A DNA stretch of 12,538 nt, from positions 1-12,538 of the forward strand of contig JAHHSQ010000036.1 in assembly GCA_020025135.1 (NCBI GenBank), given 5' to 3'. Positions 5,246-12,273 of this stretch are shown piece after piece. Positions within the stretch are counted from its first letter, which is position 1. Each line of letters opens with the position of its first letter. A program made the position numbers and the translations under genes. This stretch comes from Pectinatus sp. Lineage in GTDB: Bacteria > Bacillota > Negativicutes > Selenomonadales > Selenomonadaceae. The notes under the pieces are model-generated. The model was given only the letters and a program-made list of their open reading frames with translations, had not been told where the DNA came from and made no database searches.

Positions 5246-6754
5246 ATGAAAATGAATCCTGAAGAAATAACCGCCATCATCAAAGAACAAATTAAAAATT
5301 ATGACATAGATTTGAATGTTGATGATGTAGGTACGGTTATGGAAATTGGCGATGGTATCGCCCACATTCATGGTCTGGAAAAAGCGATGTCAGGCGAATT
5401 ATTGGATTTCGGCAACGATATTTTCGGATTAGTTTTAAACCTCGACCAAGATAGCGTCGGCGCTGTTTTGCTCGGTGGAGAAACATTAATCAAAGAAGGC
5501 GCAACCGTAAAACGCACTGGACGCATTATGCAAGTGCCAGTTGGCGAAAATATGATTGGTCGCGTTGTCGACGCTTTAGGACGTCCTATTGACGGCAAAG
5601 GACCAATTGAAGCCAGTGAATACCGTCCTATCGAGTATCCAGCTCCTGGTATTGCGGACAGAAAATCTGTTCACGAACCATTACAGACTGGGTTAAAAGC
5701 TATCGATGCTCTCGTACCTATCGGCCGTGGCCAACGTGAACTTATCATCGGCGACCGCGGAACAGGGAAAACTGCGGTAGCCGTAGATACTATTTTAAAT
5801 CAAAAAGGACAAAATTGTATCTGCATCTACGTCGCTATTGGACAGAAGGCATCTACTGTTGCTCGCGTAGTAAAAACCTTAGAAGACCGTGGAGCAATGA
5901 AATATAGTATTGTCGTCGCTGCTACCGCCGCAGACAGTGCGCCACTACAGTATATCGCCCCTTATGCCGGCGTAGCTATGGCTGAATACTTTATGTATAA
6001 AGGTCAACACGCACTTTGCGTATACGACGATTTATCTAAGCACGCTACCGCTTACCGTGCAATGAGTTTGTTATTGCGCCGTCCACCAGGACGTGAAGCA
6101 TATCCAGGCGATGTCTTCTATTTACACTCTCGTCTTTTAGAACGCGCTGCTAAATTATCTGATGATTTAGGTGGTGGCTCCATCACAGCCTTACCAATCA
6201 TTGAAACATTAGCAGGTGACGTTTCTGGCTATATTCCTACTAACGTCATTTCCATCACTGATGGACAAATCATGTTGCAGACGGAAATGTTCTATTCTGG
6301 TATCCGTCCTGCTATTGATGTCGGTTTATCCGTTTCTCGTGTCGGTGGTTCCGCACAAATTAAAGCGATGAAACAAGTTGCTGGTCGTATGCGTCTTGAT
6401 TTAGCGCAATACCGTGAATTGGCTGCTTTTGCTCAATTTGGTTCTGATTTGGATAAAGCTACTAAAGAACAACTCGAACGCGGTGCCCGCATGGTTGAAA
6501 CATTGAAACAAGCTCAATATTCACCGTTAAATGTTGCCGAACAAATTTTAGTCATCTATACTGCAGTACGCGGTTTCCTCGCCGATATTCCTGTCGAAAA
6601 GGTAGTTGCTTTCCAAAAGGATTTACTGGATTTCGCTCATTCTACCCATCAAGAAGTCTTTGATAAGATTCTCGAACAAAAGAAATTAGACAGCAAATTA
6701 GAAGAAGAAATCAATACTGTCATCAGTGAATTTAAAGAAGGCTATTCTATTTAA
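5246..6754 (+). CDS. atpA: F0F1 ATP synthase subunit alpha
   Basis: This 502-residue non-catalytic nucleotide-binding subunit of F1 is full length. The beta-barrel N-terminal domain ends near residue 95. The P-loop is GDRGTGKT at residues 169-176, and downstream motifs such as YDDLSKHA, RRPPGREAYPGDVFYLHSRLLERA and SVSRVGGSAQIKAMK are all diagnostic of alpha; the last includes the arginine finger region (SVSR). One oddity is that residue 172 is Gly, where nearly all alpha subunits have Gln in this loop; the codon is GGA and reads unambiguously. The start is ATG 5246 with GGGGTGA about 10 bp upstream; ATG 5252 is a possible alternative. Confidence 0.98.
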   Translation: MKMNPEEITAIIKEQIKNYDIDLNVDDVGTVMEIGDGIAHIHGLEKAMSGELLDFGNDIFGLVLNLDQDSVGAVLLGGETLIKEGATVKRTGRIMQVPVGENMIGRVVDALGRPIDGKGPIEASEYRPIEYPAPGIADRKSVHEPLQTGLKAIDALVPIGRGQRELIIGDRGTGKTAVAVDTILNQKGQNCICIYVAIGQKASTVARVVKTLEDRGAMKYSIVVAATAADSAPLQYIAPYAGVAMAEYFMYKGQHALCVYDDLSKHATAYRAMSLLLRRPPGREAYPGDVFYLHSRLLERAAKLSDDLGGGSITALPIIETLAGDVSGYIPTNVISITDGQIMLQTEMFYSGIRPAIDVGLSVSRVGGSAQIKAMKQVAGRMRLDLAQYRELAAFAQFGSDLDKATKEQLERGARMVETLKQAQYSPLNVAEQILVIYTAVRGFLADIPVEKVVAFQKDLLDFAHSTHQEVFDKILEQKKLDSKLEEEINTVISEFKEGYSI

Positions 6755-6780
6755 TAATTTTAAGGCGAGGTGATTGACTT

Positions 6781-7803
6781 TTGGCTAGTTTACAAGATAT
6801 ACGCCATCGTATAAAAAGTGTTAAAAACATTCAACAAATCACTAAAGCCATGAAAATGGTAGCATCAGCCCGTTTACGCAAAGCACAAAGTGCTGCTATT
6901 GCTAACAAACCTTACGCCGAAAAAATGTATCAGGTCATCGCTGATGTTACGGAAAATGTCAAAGATTTTAAACACCCTCTCTTAAATAAAAACGAAGAAG
7001 GCCGCACGCTCTTCGTAGTTATTTCTGCCGACAAAGGATTAGCAGGGGCTTATACCAGCAATATCATCAAGGAAACAAAACTACATATTGCTGGCACCAA
7101 TGAAGCTCAACTTTCGATGGAGGAAGCGACAAAGACGCAACCACCAAAACACACTTCTAACGCTTCAAAAGATAAGGTTACCATGCAAGCTGCTATGCAA
7201 CAACCTTCTGAAGACCTGCATTCTTTGCATAAAATGCAAAAATTAATTCAAGATACCATCGACCGCGACAATCTTGATATGATTACAGTCGGAAAAAAAG
7301 CAACTGAACATTTCCAAAAACATGGTTTTAATGTCATTAATACATACACCGGTTTCAGTGAAAAACCGAAGTATGAAAACGCCCGTGAAATCGCTAATCA
7401 AGTAATGAGTTTATTCTCTGACGGAGCTTATAAGGATGTCTATATCGTCTATACTCGCTTTGTCTCTGCTATGACAGCTCTACCTGAAACGGTACGAATA
7501 TTACCGTTCGAAGGAGTAGACAAGCAAGAAGATAAATTTAACGATATTGAATACATCTATGAACCATCTGCCAAAGATGTCTTGCAAATTTTGTTACCTC
7601 AGTATATTATCACCATGCTCTATGCCGCTCTCTTGCAGGCAGCTGCCAGTGAATTATCCTGCCGTATGACTGCTATGAGCAATGCTACTGACAATGCGGA
7701 AGACCTAATTGGCCGCTTAGGATTACACTATAACAAAGTTCGCCAAGCTAATATTACTAGAGAAATTAGCGAAATCGTGGGTGGTGCGGAAGCACTAAAA
7801 TAG
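6781..7803 (+). CDS. atpG: F0F1 ATP synthase subunit gamma, with an unusual insertion
   Basis: This 340-residue central-stalk subunit has both terminal helices typical of gamma: MASLQDIRHRIKSVKNIQQITKAMKMVA at the start and the SELSCRMTAMSNATDNAEDLI block near the C-terminus. The Rossmann-like part begins with ISADKGLAGAY. It is longer than the usual roughly 285-290 residues because of about 50 extra residues near positions 103-155, between the conserved GLAGAYTSN segment and MITVGKK. The extra part is polar, rich in Q, K, T and S, and has no cysteine. Its position differs from the redox-switch insertion of chloroplast gamma. The start is TTG 6781 after AAGGCGAGGTGA. The frame is intact throughout, so this is a true insertion and not a frameshift. 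Confidence 0.97.
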   Translation: MASLQDIRHRIKSVKNIQQITKAMKMVASARLRKAQSAAIANKPYAEKMYQVIADVTENVKDFKHPLLNKNEEGRTLFVVISADKGLAGAYTSNIIKETKLHIAGTNEAQLSMEEATKTQPPKHTSNASKDKVTMQAAMQQPSEDLHSLHKMQKLIQDTIDRDNLDMITVGKKATEHFQKHGFNVINTYTGFSEKPKYENAREIANQVMSLFSDGAYKDVYIVYTRFVSAMTALPETVRILPFEGVDKQEDKFNDIEYIYEPSAKDVLQILLPQYIITMLYAALLQAAASELSCRMTAMSNATDNAEDLIGRLGLHYNKVRQANITREISEIVGGAEALK

Positions 7804-7816
7804 GAGGTTTAACATA

Positions 7817-9229
7817 TTGTCTAAAGGTAAAATAGTGCAGGTCATTGGACCTGTCGTAGATATTGAATTTCCTGCTGAGAATTTACCTGCGATTTTGAAC
7901 GCCGTAACAATCAAAGGTAAATCCGGCGATTTAGATATCGATTTAACTGTCGAAGTTATGCAACATTTAGGTGACGGTATTACTCGCTGTATCGCCATGA
8001 GTTCTACCGATGGTTTAACTCGCGGTATGGAAGCTGTTGATACCGGTTCACCAATTAAAGTTCCAGTTGGCGAAGAAACATTGGGACGTGTCTTCAACGT
8101 TCTCGGAAAAACAGTTGACCATAACCCTGCACCAGTTGGCAATAAAGAATTCTGGTCCATTCATCGCCAAGCACCAAAATTTGATGAACAAGAAACTGCT
8201 ACGCAAATTTTGGAAACAGGCATTAAGGTCGTCGACTTAATTGCTCCTTATGCCCGCGGTGGTAAGGTAGGTCTATTCGGTGGTGCCGGCGTCGGCAAAA
8301 CTGTCTTAATCATGGAACTTATTCACAATATCGCCACTCAACACGGTGGATATTCTGTCTTCTCTGGGGTTGGTGAACGTACCCGTGAAGGTAATGACCT
8401 CTGGACAGAAATGACTGAATCTGGCGTTATCAACAAGACCGCGCTTGTTTACGGTCAGATGAACGAACCACCAGGAGCACGTATGCGCGTTGCCCTCACT
8501 GGTTTGACGATGGCAGAATACTTCCGCGATATTAAACATCAAGACGTTCTCTTGTTCATCGATAATATTTTCCGCTTTATCCAAGCTGGGTCTGAAGTAT
8601 CCGCCTTGCTCGGTCGTATGCCTTCCGCCGTTGGTTACCAACCAACATTGAGTACCGATATCGGTGCTTTACAGGAACGCATCACTTCTACTAAAGAAGG
8701 TTCTATCACCTCCGTTCAGGCAGTTTACGTTCCAGCCGATGACTTGACTGACCCTGCTCCAGCAGCTACTTTTACTCACCTAGATGCAACAACAGTCCTC
8801 TCCCGCCAAATTGCTGAATTAGGTATCTATCCAGCAGTAGACCCCTTGGATTCCACATCTCGTATCTTAGACCCGAACACCATCGGTGATGAACATTACC
8901 AAGTAGCCCGTGGTGTACAGGCTGTTTTACAGAAATATAAAGAATTACAAGATATTATCGCTATTTTAGGTATGGAAGAATTATCCGATGAAGATAAATT
9001 GACCGTATCTCGTGCCCGTAAAATCCAACGTTTCCTCAGTCAGCCATTCTTCGTAGCTGAACAATTTACCGGTACTCCTGGTAAATATGTTCCACTCAAA
9101 GAAACCATTCGTGGCTTCAAGGAAATCTTAGAAGGTAAACACGACGACATTCCAGAAAGCGCCTTCTACATGGTGGGCAGCATCGATGAGGTAGTGGCAG
9201 CAGCTAAAAAAATCAAACAGGAGGCATAA
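7817..9229 (+). CDS. atpD: F0F1 ATP synthase subunit beta (catalytic)
   Basis: This 470-residue catalytic subunit is full length. The P-loop GGAGVGKT is at about residues 155-162, the catalytic glutamate is in GVGERTREGNDLW, the Walker B region is LLFIDNIFRF, and MPSAVGYQPTL and the C-terminal EELSDED motif follow. The last is a mild variant of DELSEED, the segment that contacts gamma/epsilon during torque generation. The start is TTG 7817 with a very good TAGGAGGTT at 7801-7809; the upstream atpG stop lies inside this ribosome binding site. It is the third TTG start among the atp genes. Confidence 0.98.
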   Translation: MSKGKIVQVIGPVVDIEFPAENLPAILNAVTIKGKSGDLDIDLTVEVMQHLGDGITRCIAMSSTDGLTRGMEAVDTGSPIKVPVGEETLGRVFNVLGKTVDHNPAPVGNKEFWSIHRQAPKFDEQETATQILETGIKVVDLIAPYARGGKVGLFGGAGVGKTVLIMELIHNIATQHGGYSVFSGVGERTREGNDLWTEMTESGVINKTALVYGQMNEPPGARMRVALTGLTMAEYFRDIKHQDVLLFIDNIFRFIQAGSEVSALLGRMPSAVGYQPTLSTDIGALQERITSTKEGSITSVQAVYVPADDLTDPAPAATFTHLDATTVLSRQIAELGIYPAVDPLDSTSRILDPNTIGDEHYQVARGVQAVLQKYKELQDIIAILGMEELSDEDKLTVSRARKIQRFLSQPFFVAEQFTGTPGKYVPLKETIRGFKEILEGKHDDIPESAFYMVGSIDEVVAAAKKIKQEA

Positions 9230-9232
9230 ACT

Positions 9233-9667
9233 ATGTTAACGGTAAATTTAGAAATAGTTTCTCCTGATAAAACTGTTTACCAAAAAGATGTCCGTATGGT
9301 CATCGTACGTTCTCAAAATGGTGAACTTGGCATTTTACCAAAGCACGCACCAATGATAGCTGGCTTATTGCCTCATGCTATGCGTATTAAATTAGCTGAT
9401 ACCGACAAAGAAGATTTAGTAGCAATAAGTGGTGGTTTCATTGAGGTTCAACCCAATAAAATAACCGTCTTGGCTACTACAGCTGAAGTGGCAGCTAATA
9501 TCGATGTCGAAAGAGCTAAAAGAGCTTATCACCGAGCTAAAGAACGCTTAGAAAAAATAAAAACGGCATCTTTAGAAGAAAAACGCAAAATTGACTCCGT
9601 GCGGGCTCATGCTGCTTTGGAAAGAGCTATCGCTCGTCTTAAAACTACTAATAATCCATTAGATTAA
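9233..9667 (+). CDS. atpC: F0F1 ATP synthase subunit epsilon
   Basis: This 144-residue subunit has the usual two parts: an N-terminal beta-sandwich (residues 1-85, with GELGILPKHAPMIAGL and AISGGFIEV) and a C-terminal two-helix hairpin. The hairpin carries IDVERAKRA, matching the I(L)DxxRA motif linked to ATP binding in bacterial epsilon, and RAHAALERAIARL. Epsilon couples gamma to the c-ring and can inhibit ATP hydrolysis. The start is ATG 9233, 3 bp after the atpD stop, with AGGAGG in the last codons of atpD. It is the last gene of the operon. Confidence 0.97.
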   Translation: MLTVNLEIVSPDKTVYQKDVRMVIVRSQNGELGILPKHAPMIAGLLPHAMRIKLADTDKEDLVAISGGFIEVQPNKITVLATTAEVAANIDVERAKRAYHRAKERLEKIKTASLEEKRKIDSVRAHAALERAIARLKTTNNPLD

Positions 9668-9687
9668 TATCATCTATAAATAAAGTA

Positions 9688-9729
9688 AAAAGACCATACA
9701 AGAGTTCTTACTCTCCAGTGTGGTCTTTT
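9688..9729 (+). terminator. Rho-independent terminator of the atp operon
   Basis: AAAAGACCATAC (9688-9699) pairs with GTGTGGTCTTTT (9718-9729) over 12 positions with one wobble. The loop holds a second helix, AGAGT/ACTCT (9701-9714). The stem ends in TTTT, 20 nt after the atpC stop. The A-run on the 5-prime side would let it act on the opposite strand too. Confidence 0.85.
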
Positions 9730-9903
9730 GCTATATTTTGCGAAAATTATCATTCTTGCCTCAGATATTAAATTTACATATAAAAGTATAAAAAAATGGT
9801 ATAGAAGATATTATAGTCTATATTATTAGCTATCTTATAGGAATATTTTTTCATAAAATTACATTAAAGTTCCCTATAATAACAAATATTGCAATATGCT
9901 TTT
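9730..9903. other. AT-rich gene-free spacer
   Basis: No ORF or RNA gene is visible here. It holds TTTTGCGAAA (9736-9745), which recurs inverted at 9911-9920 as part of a 13-bp inverted repeat (9733-9745 with 9911-9923), and a 12-bp perfect palindrome ATATTGCAATAT (9886-9897) just upstream of the comFB promoter -35. Either could be an operator, but neither matches a regulator I can name. Confidence 0.4.
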
Positions 9904-9931
9904 TTGTTCATTTCGCAAAATATGGTATAAT
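9904..9931 (+). promoter_or_regulatory. Promoter of comFB-nth
   Basis: TTGTTC (9904-9909) is separated by 16 bp from TATAAT (9926-9931), which is preceded by TG to give an extended -10 (TGGTATAAT). Transcription would start near 9938, about 27 nt before the comFB start codon. Confidence 0.72.
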
Positions 9932-9964
9932 GATATAGTAATATATTTGCAAAGGAAACGGACA

Positions 9965-10252
9965 ATGTCAGTAAAAAATTATATGGAAATTCTGGTCGAA
10001 GATTTGCTTCCTGAAGTGTTAGAGGCTTATCCGAAAGTTTGTAAATGTGAGCAATGTATTGACGATATCAAAGCTTGGAGCTTAAATCACCTTAAACCAG
10101 CTTACTCTGGTACAGATTTAGGCGATACTTATATTCGTTTAAAGCTTTCTGATTTAAAAATGCATACTCAAATTGTAAAAACAATAGCCCAAGCCATTGA
10201 ACTGGTTAGTAAAAATCCTCACCATCAGCATACTTGTCCAAAAAATCCATGA
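9965..10252 (+). CDS. comFB: ComFB-family protein (late competence development domain)
   Basis: This 95-residue protein starts at ATG 9965, with AAAGGA at 9951-9956; a start further upstream at 9896 would put the promoter inside the gene. The N-terminal part NYMEILVEDLLPEVL followed by VCKCEQCIDDIKAWSLNHLKPAY matches the ComFB domain, with three clustered cysteines (C26, C28, C31) and the conserved DI.A..LN.L.P.Y pattern. The C-terminus is His-rich and has one more Cys, so metal binding is plausible. ComFB was named from the B. subtilis comF operon, and members in cyanobacteria have been reported as cyclic-dinucleotide receptors. No competence genes are nearby, so its role here is open. Its stop overlaps the nth start. 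Confidence 0.8.
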   Translation: MSVKNYMEILVEDLLPEVLEAYPKVCKCEQCIDDIKAWSLNHLKPAYSGTDLGDTYIRLKLSDLKMHTQIVKTIAQAIELVSKNPHHQHTCPKNP

Positions 10253-10887
10253 AAAAAGAAACTATTAAAGAGATTTTAGAAATTCTCGCCACAACATACC
10301 ACGATGCTGGACCACTTTTAAAATTTAATTCCCCTTTTGAATTGCTTATCAGCGTAATTCTGTCTGCCCAATGTACGGATGTACGCGTCAATAAAACGAC
10401 GGCCGTTCTCTTTCCAGTAGCTAATACACCGGCCAGTATATTGGCCCTTGGTCAGGAATGCCTAGAAGAATACATTCGCAACTGTGGCCTTTTTCACAAT
10501 AAAGCCAAAAATATTCTTGCCACTTGCGAGAGATTAGAACAGGTCTATGGGGGTCAGGTCCCAGATGATTATGACGCCTTGCTTTCTCTCCCTGGTGTAG
10601 GAAGAAAAACAGCTAACGTTGTTTACAGCATCGCCTTCCATCATCCGGCATTAGCCGTAGATACTCATGTTTTTCGCGTCGCTCATCGCTTGCAATTAGC
10701 TGACGGGAAAACACCCCTAATAGTAGAAAAACAATTACAAAAAATTGTTCCCAAAAAAGATTGGTCACAGGCGCATCATTGGTTCATTTGGCACGGTCGT
10801 CGTATCTGCACCGCGCGTTCACCACATTGTAAAATTTGCCCTCTGACTCATTTATGTCCAACTTCGACAGAAAACGGGAAAGTTTGA
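10249..10887 (+). CDS. nth: Endonuclease III (DNA glycosylase/AP lyase)
   Basis: This 212-residue base-excision repair enzyme removes oxidised pyrimidines and nicks abasic sites. From ATG 10249 its key residues fall at the same numbers as in E. coli Nth. The helix-hairpin-helix LPGVGRKTA contains catalytic K120, and VDTHVFRV contains catalytic D138. The C-terminal [4Fe-4S] ligands are C187, C194, C197 and C203 (spacing x6-x2-x5). The ATG overlaps the comFB stop as ATGA and no good ribosome binding site precedes it, so translation probably depends on coupling to comFB. An in-frame TTG at 10234 lies inside comFB and is less likely. The last codons form one arm of the terminator. Confidence 0.97.
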   Translation: MKKETIKEILEILATTYHDAGPLLKFNSPFELLISVILSAQCTDVRVNKTTAVLFPVANTPASILALGQECLEEYIRNCGLFHNKAKNILATCERLEQVYGGQVPDDYDALLSLPGVGRKTANVVYSIAFHHPALAVDTHVFRVAHRLQLADGKTPLIVEKQLQKIVPKKDWSQAHHWFIWHGRRICTARSPHCKICPLTHLCPTSTENGKV

Positions 10888-10914
10888 TTTTAAATAATCA
10901 AACTTTCCCGTTTT
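10871..10914. terminator. Bidirectional terminator between nth and htpX
   Basis: A perfect 19-bp stem is formed by 10871-10889 and 10896-10914 around a 6-nt loop, with GGGAAAG/CTTTCCC at its core. It starts with AAAA and ends with TTTTT, so it can terminate nth on the plus strand and htpX on the minus strand. The nth stop codon lies inside the 5-prime arm. Confidence 0.92.
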
Positions 10915-10964
10915 TCATTTACCTAAAATATCGCATTTTTACAGCAATTTCTAAAGAGCGATAA

Positions 10965-11735
10965 TTAACCGTCCAATAGTCCAGCCGCTTTTGCTTGCTC
11001 TCTCAAACGGGCAATACGCTCCTCTGTCGCTGGATGAGTAGAAAAAAGCGACGAAAAGGAAAAATTTTTACCTGTAAAGGGATTGATTATATACATATGT
11101 TCGGTAGCTGGCGAAGCTTGGGGCATGGTCATCCTTCTCGCGTATAAGTCAATTTTTTCTAACGCATTTGCTAAAGCTAACGGATTTTCACAAATTTCGC
11201 CCCCCCCCTTATCTGCAGCATATTCCCGACTACGAGAAATCGCCATCTGAATAATGGAAGCAGCCAAAGGAGCAATAAATACTGCTACCAATAGTCCCAA
11301 CAAACCATCGTGTTTTTCTTCTTCATTTCTTCCCCCCATGATTGCACCCCATTGAGCGGCATTCGCCAAGAGAGAGATGGCAGCTGCAAAGGTAGCAGCT
11401 ACTGAACCAATGAGAATATCGTGGTTTTTAATATGGGTCAATTCATGGCCTAAGACACCGGCTAATTCATCGTAGTTCAACACCTCTAAAATACCTGTCG
11501 TCACGGCAACAGCTGCATGTTCGGCGTTCCGCCCCGTGGCAAAAGCATTTGGTGCTGGCGTATTAATGAGATATAAGCGTGGCATGGGCAAATTGGCATT
11601 ATATGCCAAGCGATTCACTAAACGATATAAATTAGGCATCTCCTCTGGAGAAACTTCTTTGGCCTGTGACATCTTTAACACCATACTATCGCTATACCAA
11701 TAGGAAAAGAAATTCATTCCCAGAGCAATTATAAA
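10965..11735 (-). CDS. htpX: HtpX membrane zinc metalloprotease, exon 2 (main body)
   Basis: This exon encodes 256 residues plus stop; spliced to exon 1 (12274-12372) it gives a 289-residue HtpX, the normal length. HtpX (family M48) is an inner-membrane, zinc-dependent, stress-related quality-control protease. In spliced numbering, HELTH (H130, E131, H134) gives two zinc ligands and the catalytic Glu, and REYAAD gives the third ligand, E204. Also visible are NAFATGRN and a C-terminal FSTHPATEERI block. Two hydrophobic stretches follow the active site. An unspliced reading has an in-frame ATG at 11771, but that would lie inside an intron hairpin, lack a binding site and lose the first transmembrane helix. 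A nine-G tract (11200-11208) follows the E204 codon closely. Confidence 0.93.
   Translation of the reverse strand, partial: FIIALGMNFFSYWYSDSMVLKMSQAKEVSPEEMPNLYRLVNRLAYNANLPMPRLYLINTPAPNAFATGRNAEHAAVAVTTGILEVLNYDELAGVLGHELTHIKNHDILIGSVAATFAAAISLLANAAQWGAIMGGRNEEEKHDGLLGLLVAVFIAPLAASIIQMAISRSREYAADKGGGEICENPLALANALEKIDLYARRMTMPQASPATEHMYIINPFTGKNFSFSSLFSTHPATEERIARLREQAKAAGLLDG
11200..11208 (-). repeat. Nine-G homopolymer tract in htpX
   Basis: Nine C in a row on the plus strand (nine G in the mRNA) encode Gly-Gly-Gly directly after REYAADK. Long G tracts are rare in an AT-rich genome and are prone to slippage. The present length keeps the frame. Confidence 0.9.
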
Positions 11736-12273
11736 CCTGTACCTCGCAAAACTATACTTGCTAAACGCCATTTATCTGTGTTTTGTGCAGAAGAACAAGC
11801 ACACATAAAAATCGTTTAGCCTATAGTTTTTCCCATCTCGAGGCCTTGTTCATACTGAAACGCTACCTTCAGTACAGTTTTCCTTAGAACTTCTTTGACT
11901 TTCGTCAAAGCACAGACTATATCTTATCCTGCAGCGCGACCTGTTCAGGCCTGTCCATATCCCCAGACAATCGCTTTCTGGGTACTTCCCTCACGAGGAA
12001 TAGTCGTTGAACCTTACTCTCTTCGAGTCTTGGCTGCTGATTGCCCATTTTAAAACACTTAGGATTTAACCATATGTTATATAACTGATTTTCTTCGCTT
12101 TCGCTACTTTTGTATGTTGGCGATATTTCAAGCCCATACCATAGTTCAGCTACCTTTAGGGGTTTCCAGCAATTAAAACAGTATGGGATAGGTCTATTTA
12201 CCCATCGCTACGCACTCATTTCTAAATGCGCTGACTGTAACCATTTTACCAAATTATCAATTTAATCGGTTTC
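11736..12273 (-). ncRNA. Group I self-splicing intron (subgroup IA-like) in htpX
   Basis: This 538-nt insertion carries the group I core in order on the minus strand. P1: exon TTGATT (12279-12274) pairs with guide GATTAA (12267-12262), with U.G at the splice site. P3: CTGTTT (12181-12176) with GGACAG (11956-11951). Box P is AATTGCTGGAAA (12174-12163); box Q is AATCAGCAGCC (12042-12032), forming P4 (TGCTG/CAGCA). Box R is GTTCAACGACTA (12012-12001) and box S is AAGATATAGTC (11925-11915), forming P7 (GACTA/TAGTC). Two hairpins between P7 and P3, TTCCT/GGGAA and CCCAG/CTGGG, look like P7.1 and P7.2, which mark subgroup IA. P9 is CTTTGAC-GAAA-GTCAAAG (11910-11893). The last base is a G (omega-G, 11736). 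A long hairpin (11830-11748) fills the 3-prime part. No endonuclease ORF is present. Excision restores htpX in frame. Confidence 0.92.

Noticed and set aside
8306..8641. Minus-strand open frames inside atpA, atpD and other atp genes
   Set aside because: They are shadows of strongly conserved genes on the plus strand, with no binding sites and no recognisable products.
9896..9964. Longer comFB starting at 9896
   Set aside because: The upstream start would place the well-formed promoter and the AAAGGA binding site inside the gene, and the extra residues have no family match.
11736..11771. HtpX reading from ATG 11771 as the true start (268 residues)
   Set aside because: The 12 extra residues do not resemble HtpX, no ribosome binding site precedes the ATG, it lies in a predicted intron hairpin, and the genuine HtpX N-terminus is found at 12274-12372.
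11736..12273. Insertion in htpX as a group II intron or an insertion sequence
   Set aside because: There is no domain V-like hairpin, no GTGYG start, no reverse transcriptase, no transposase and no terminal inverted repeats with target duplication; the group I core boxes explain it fully.
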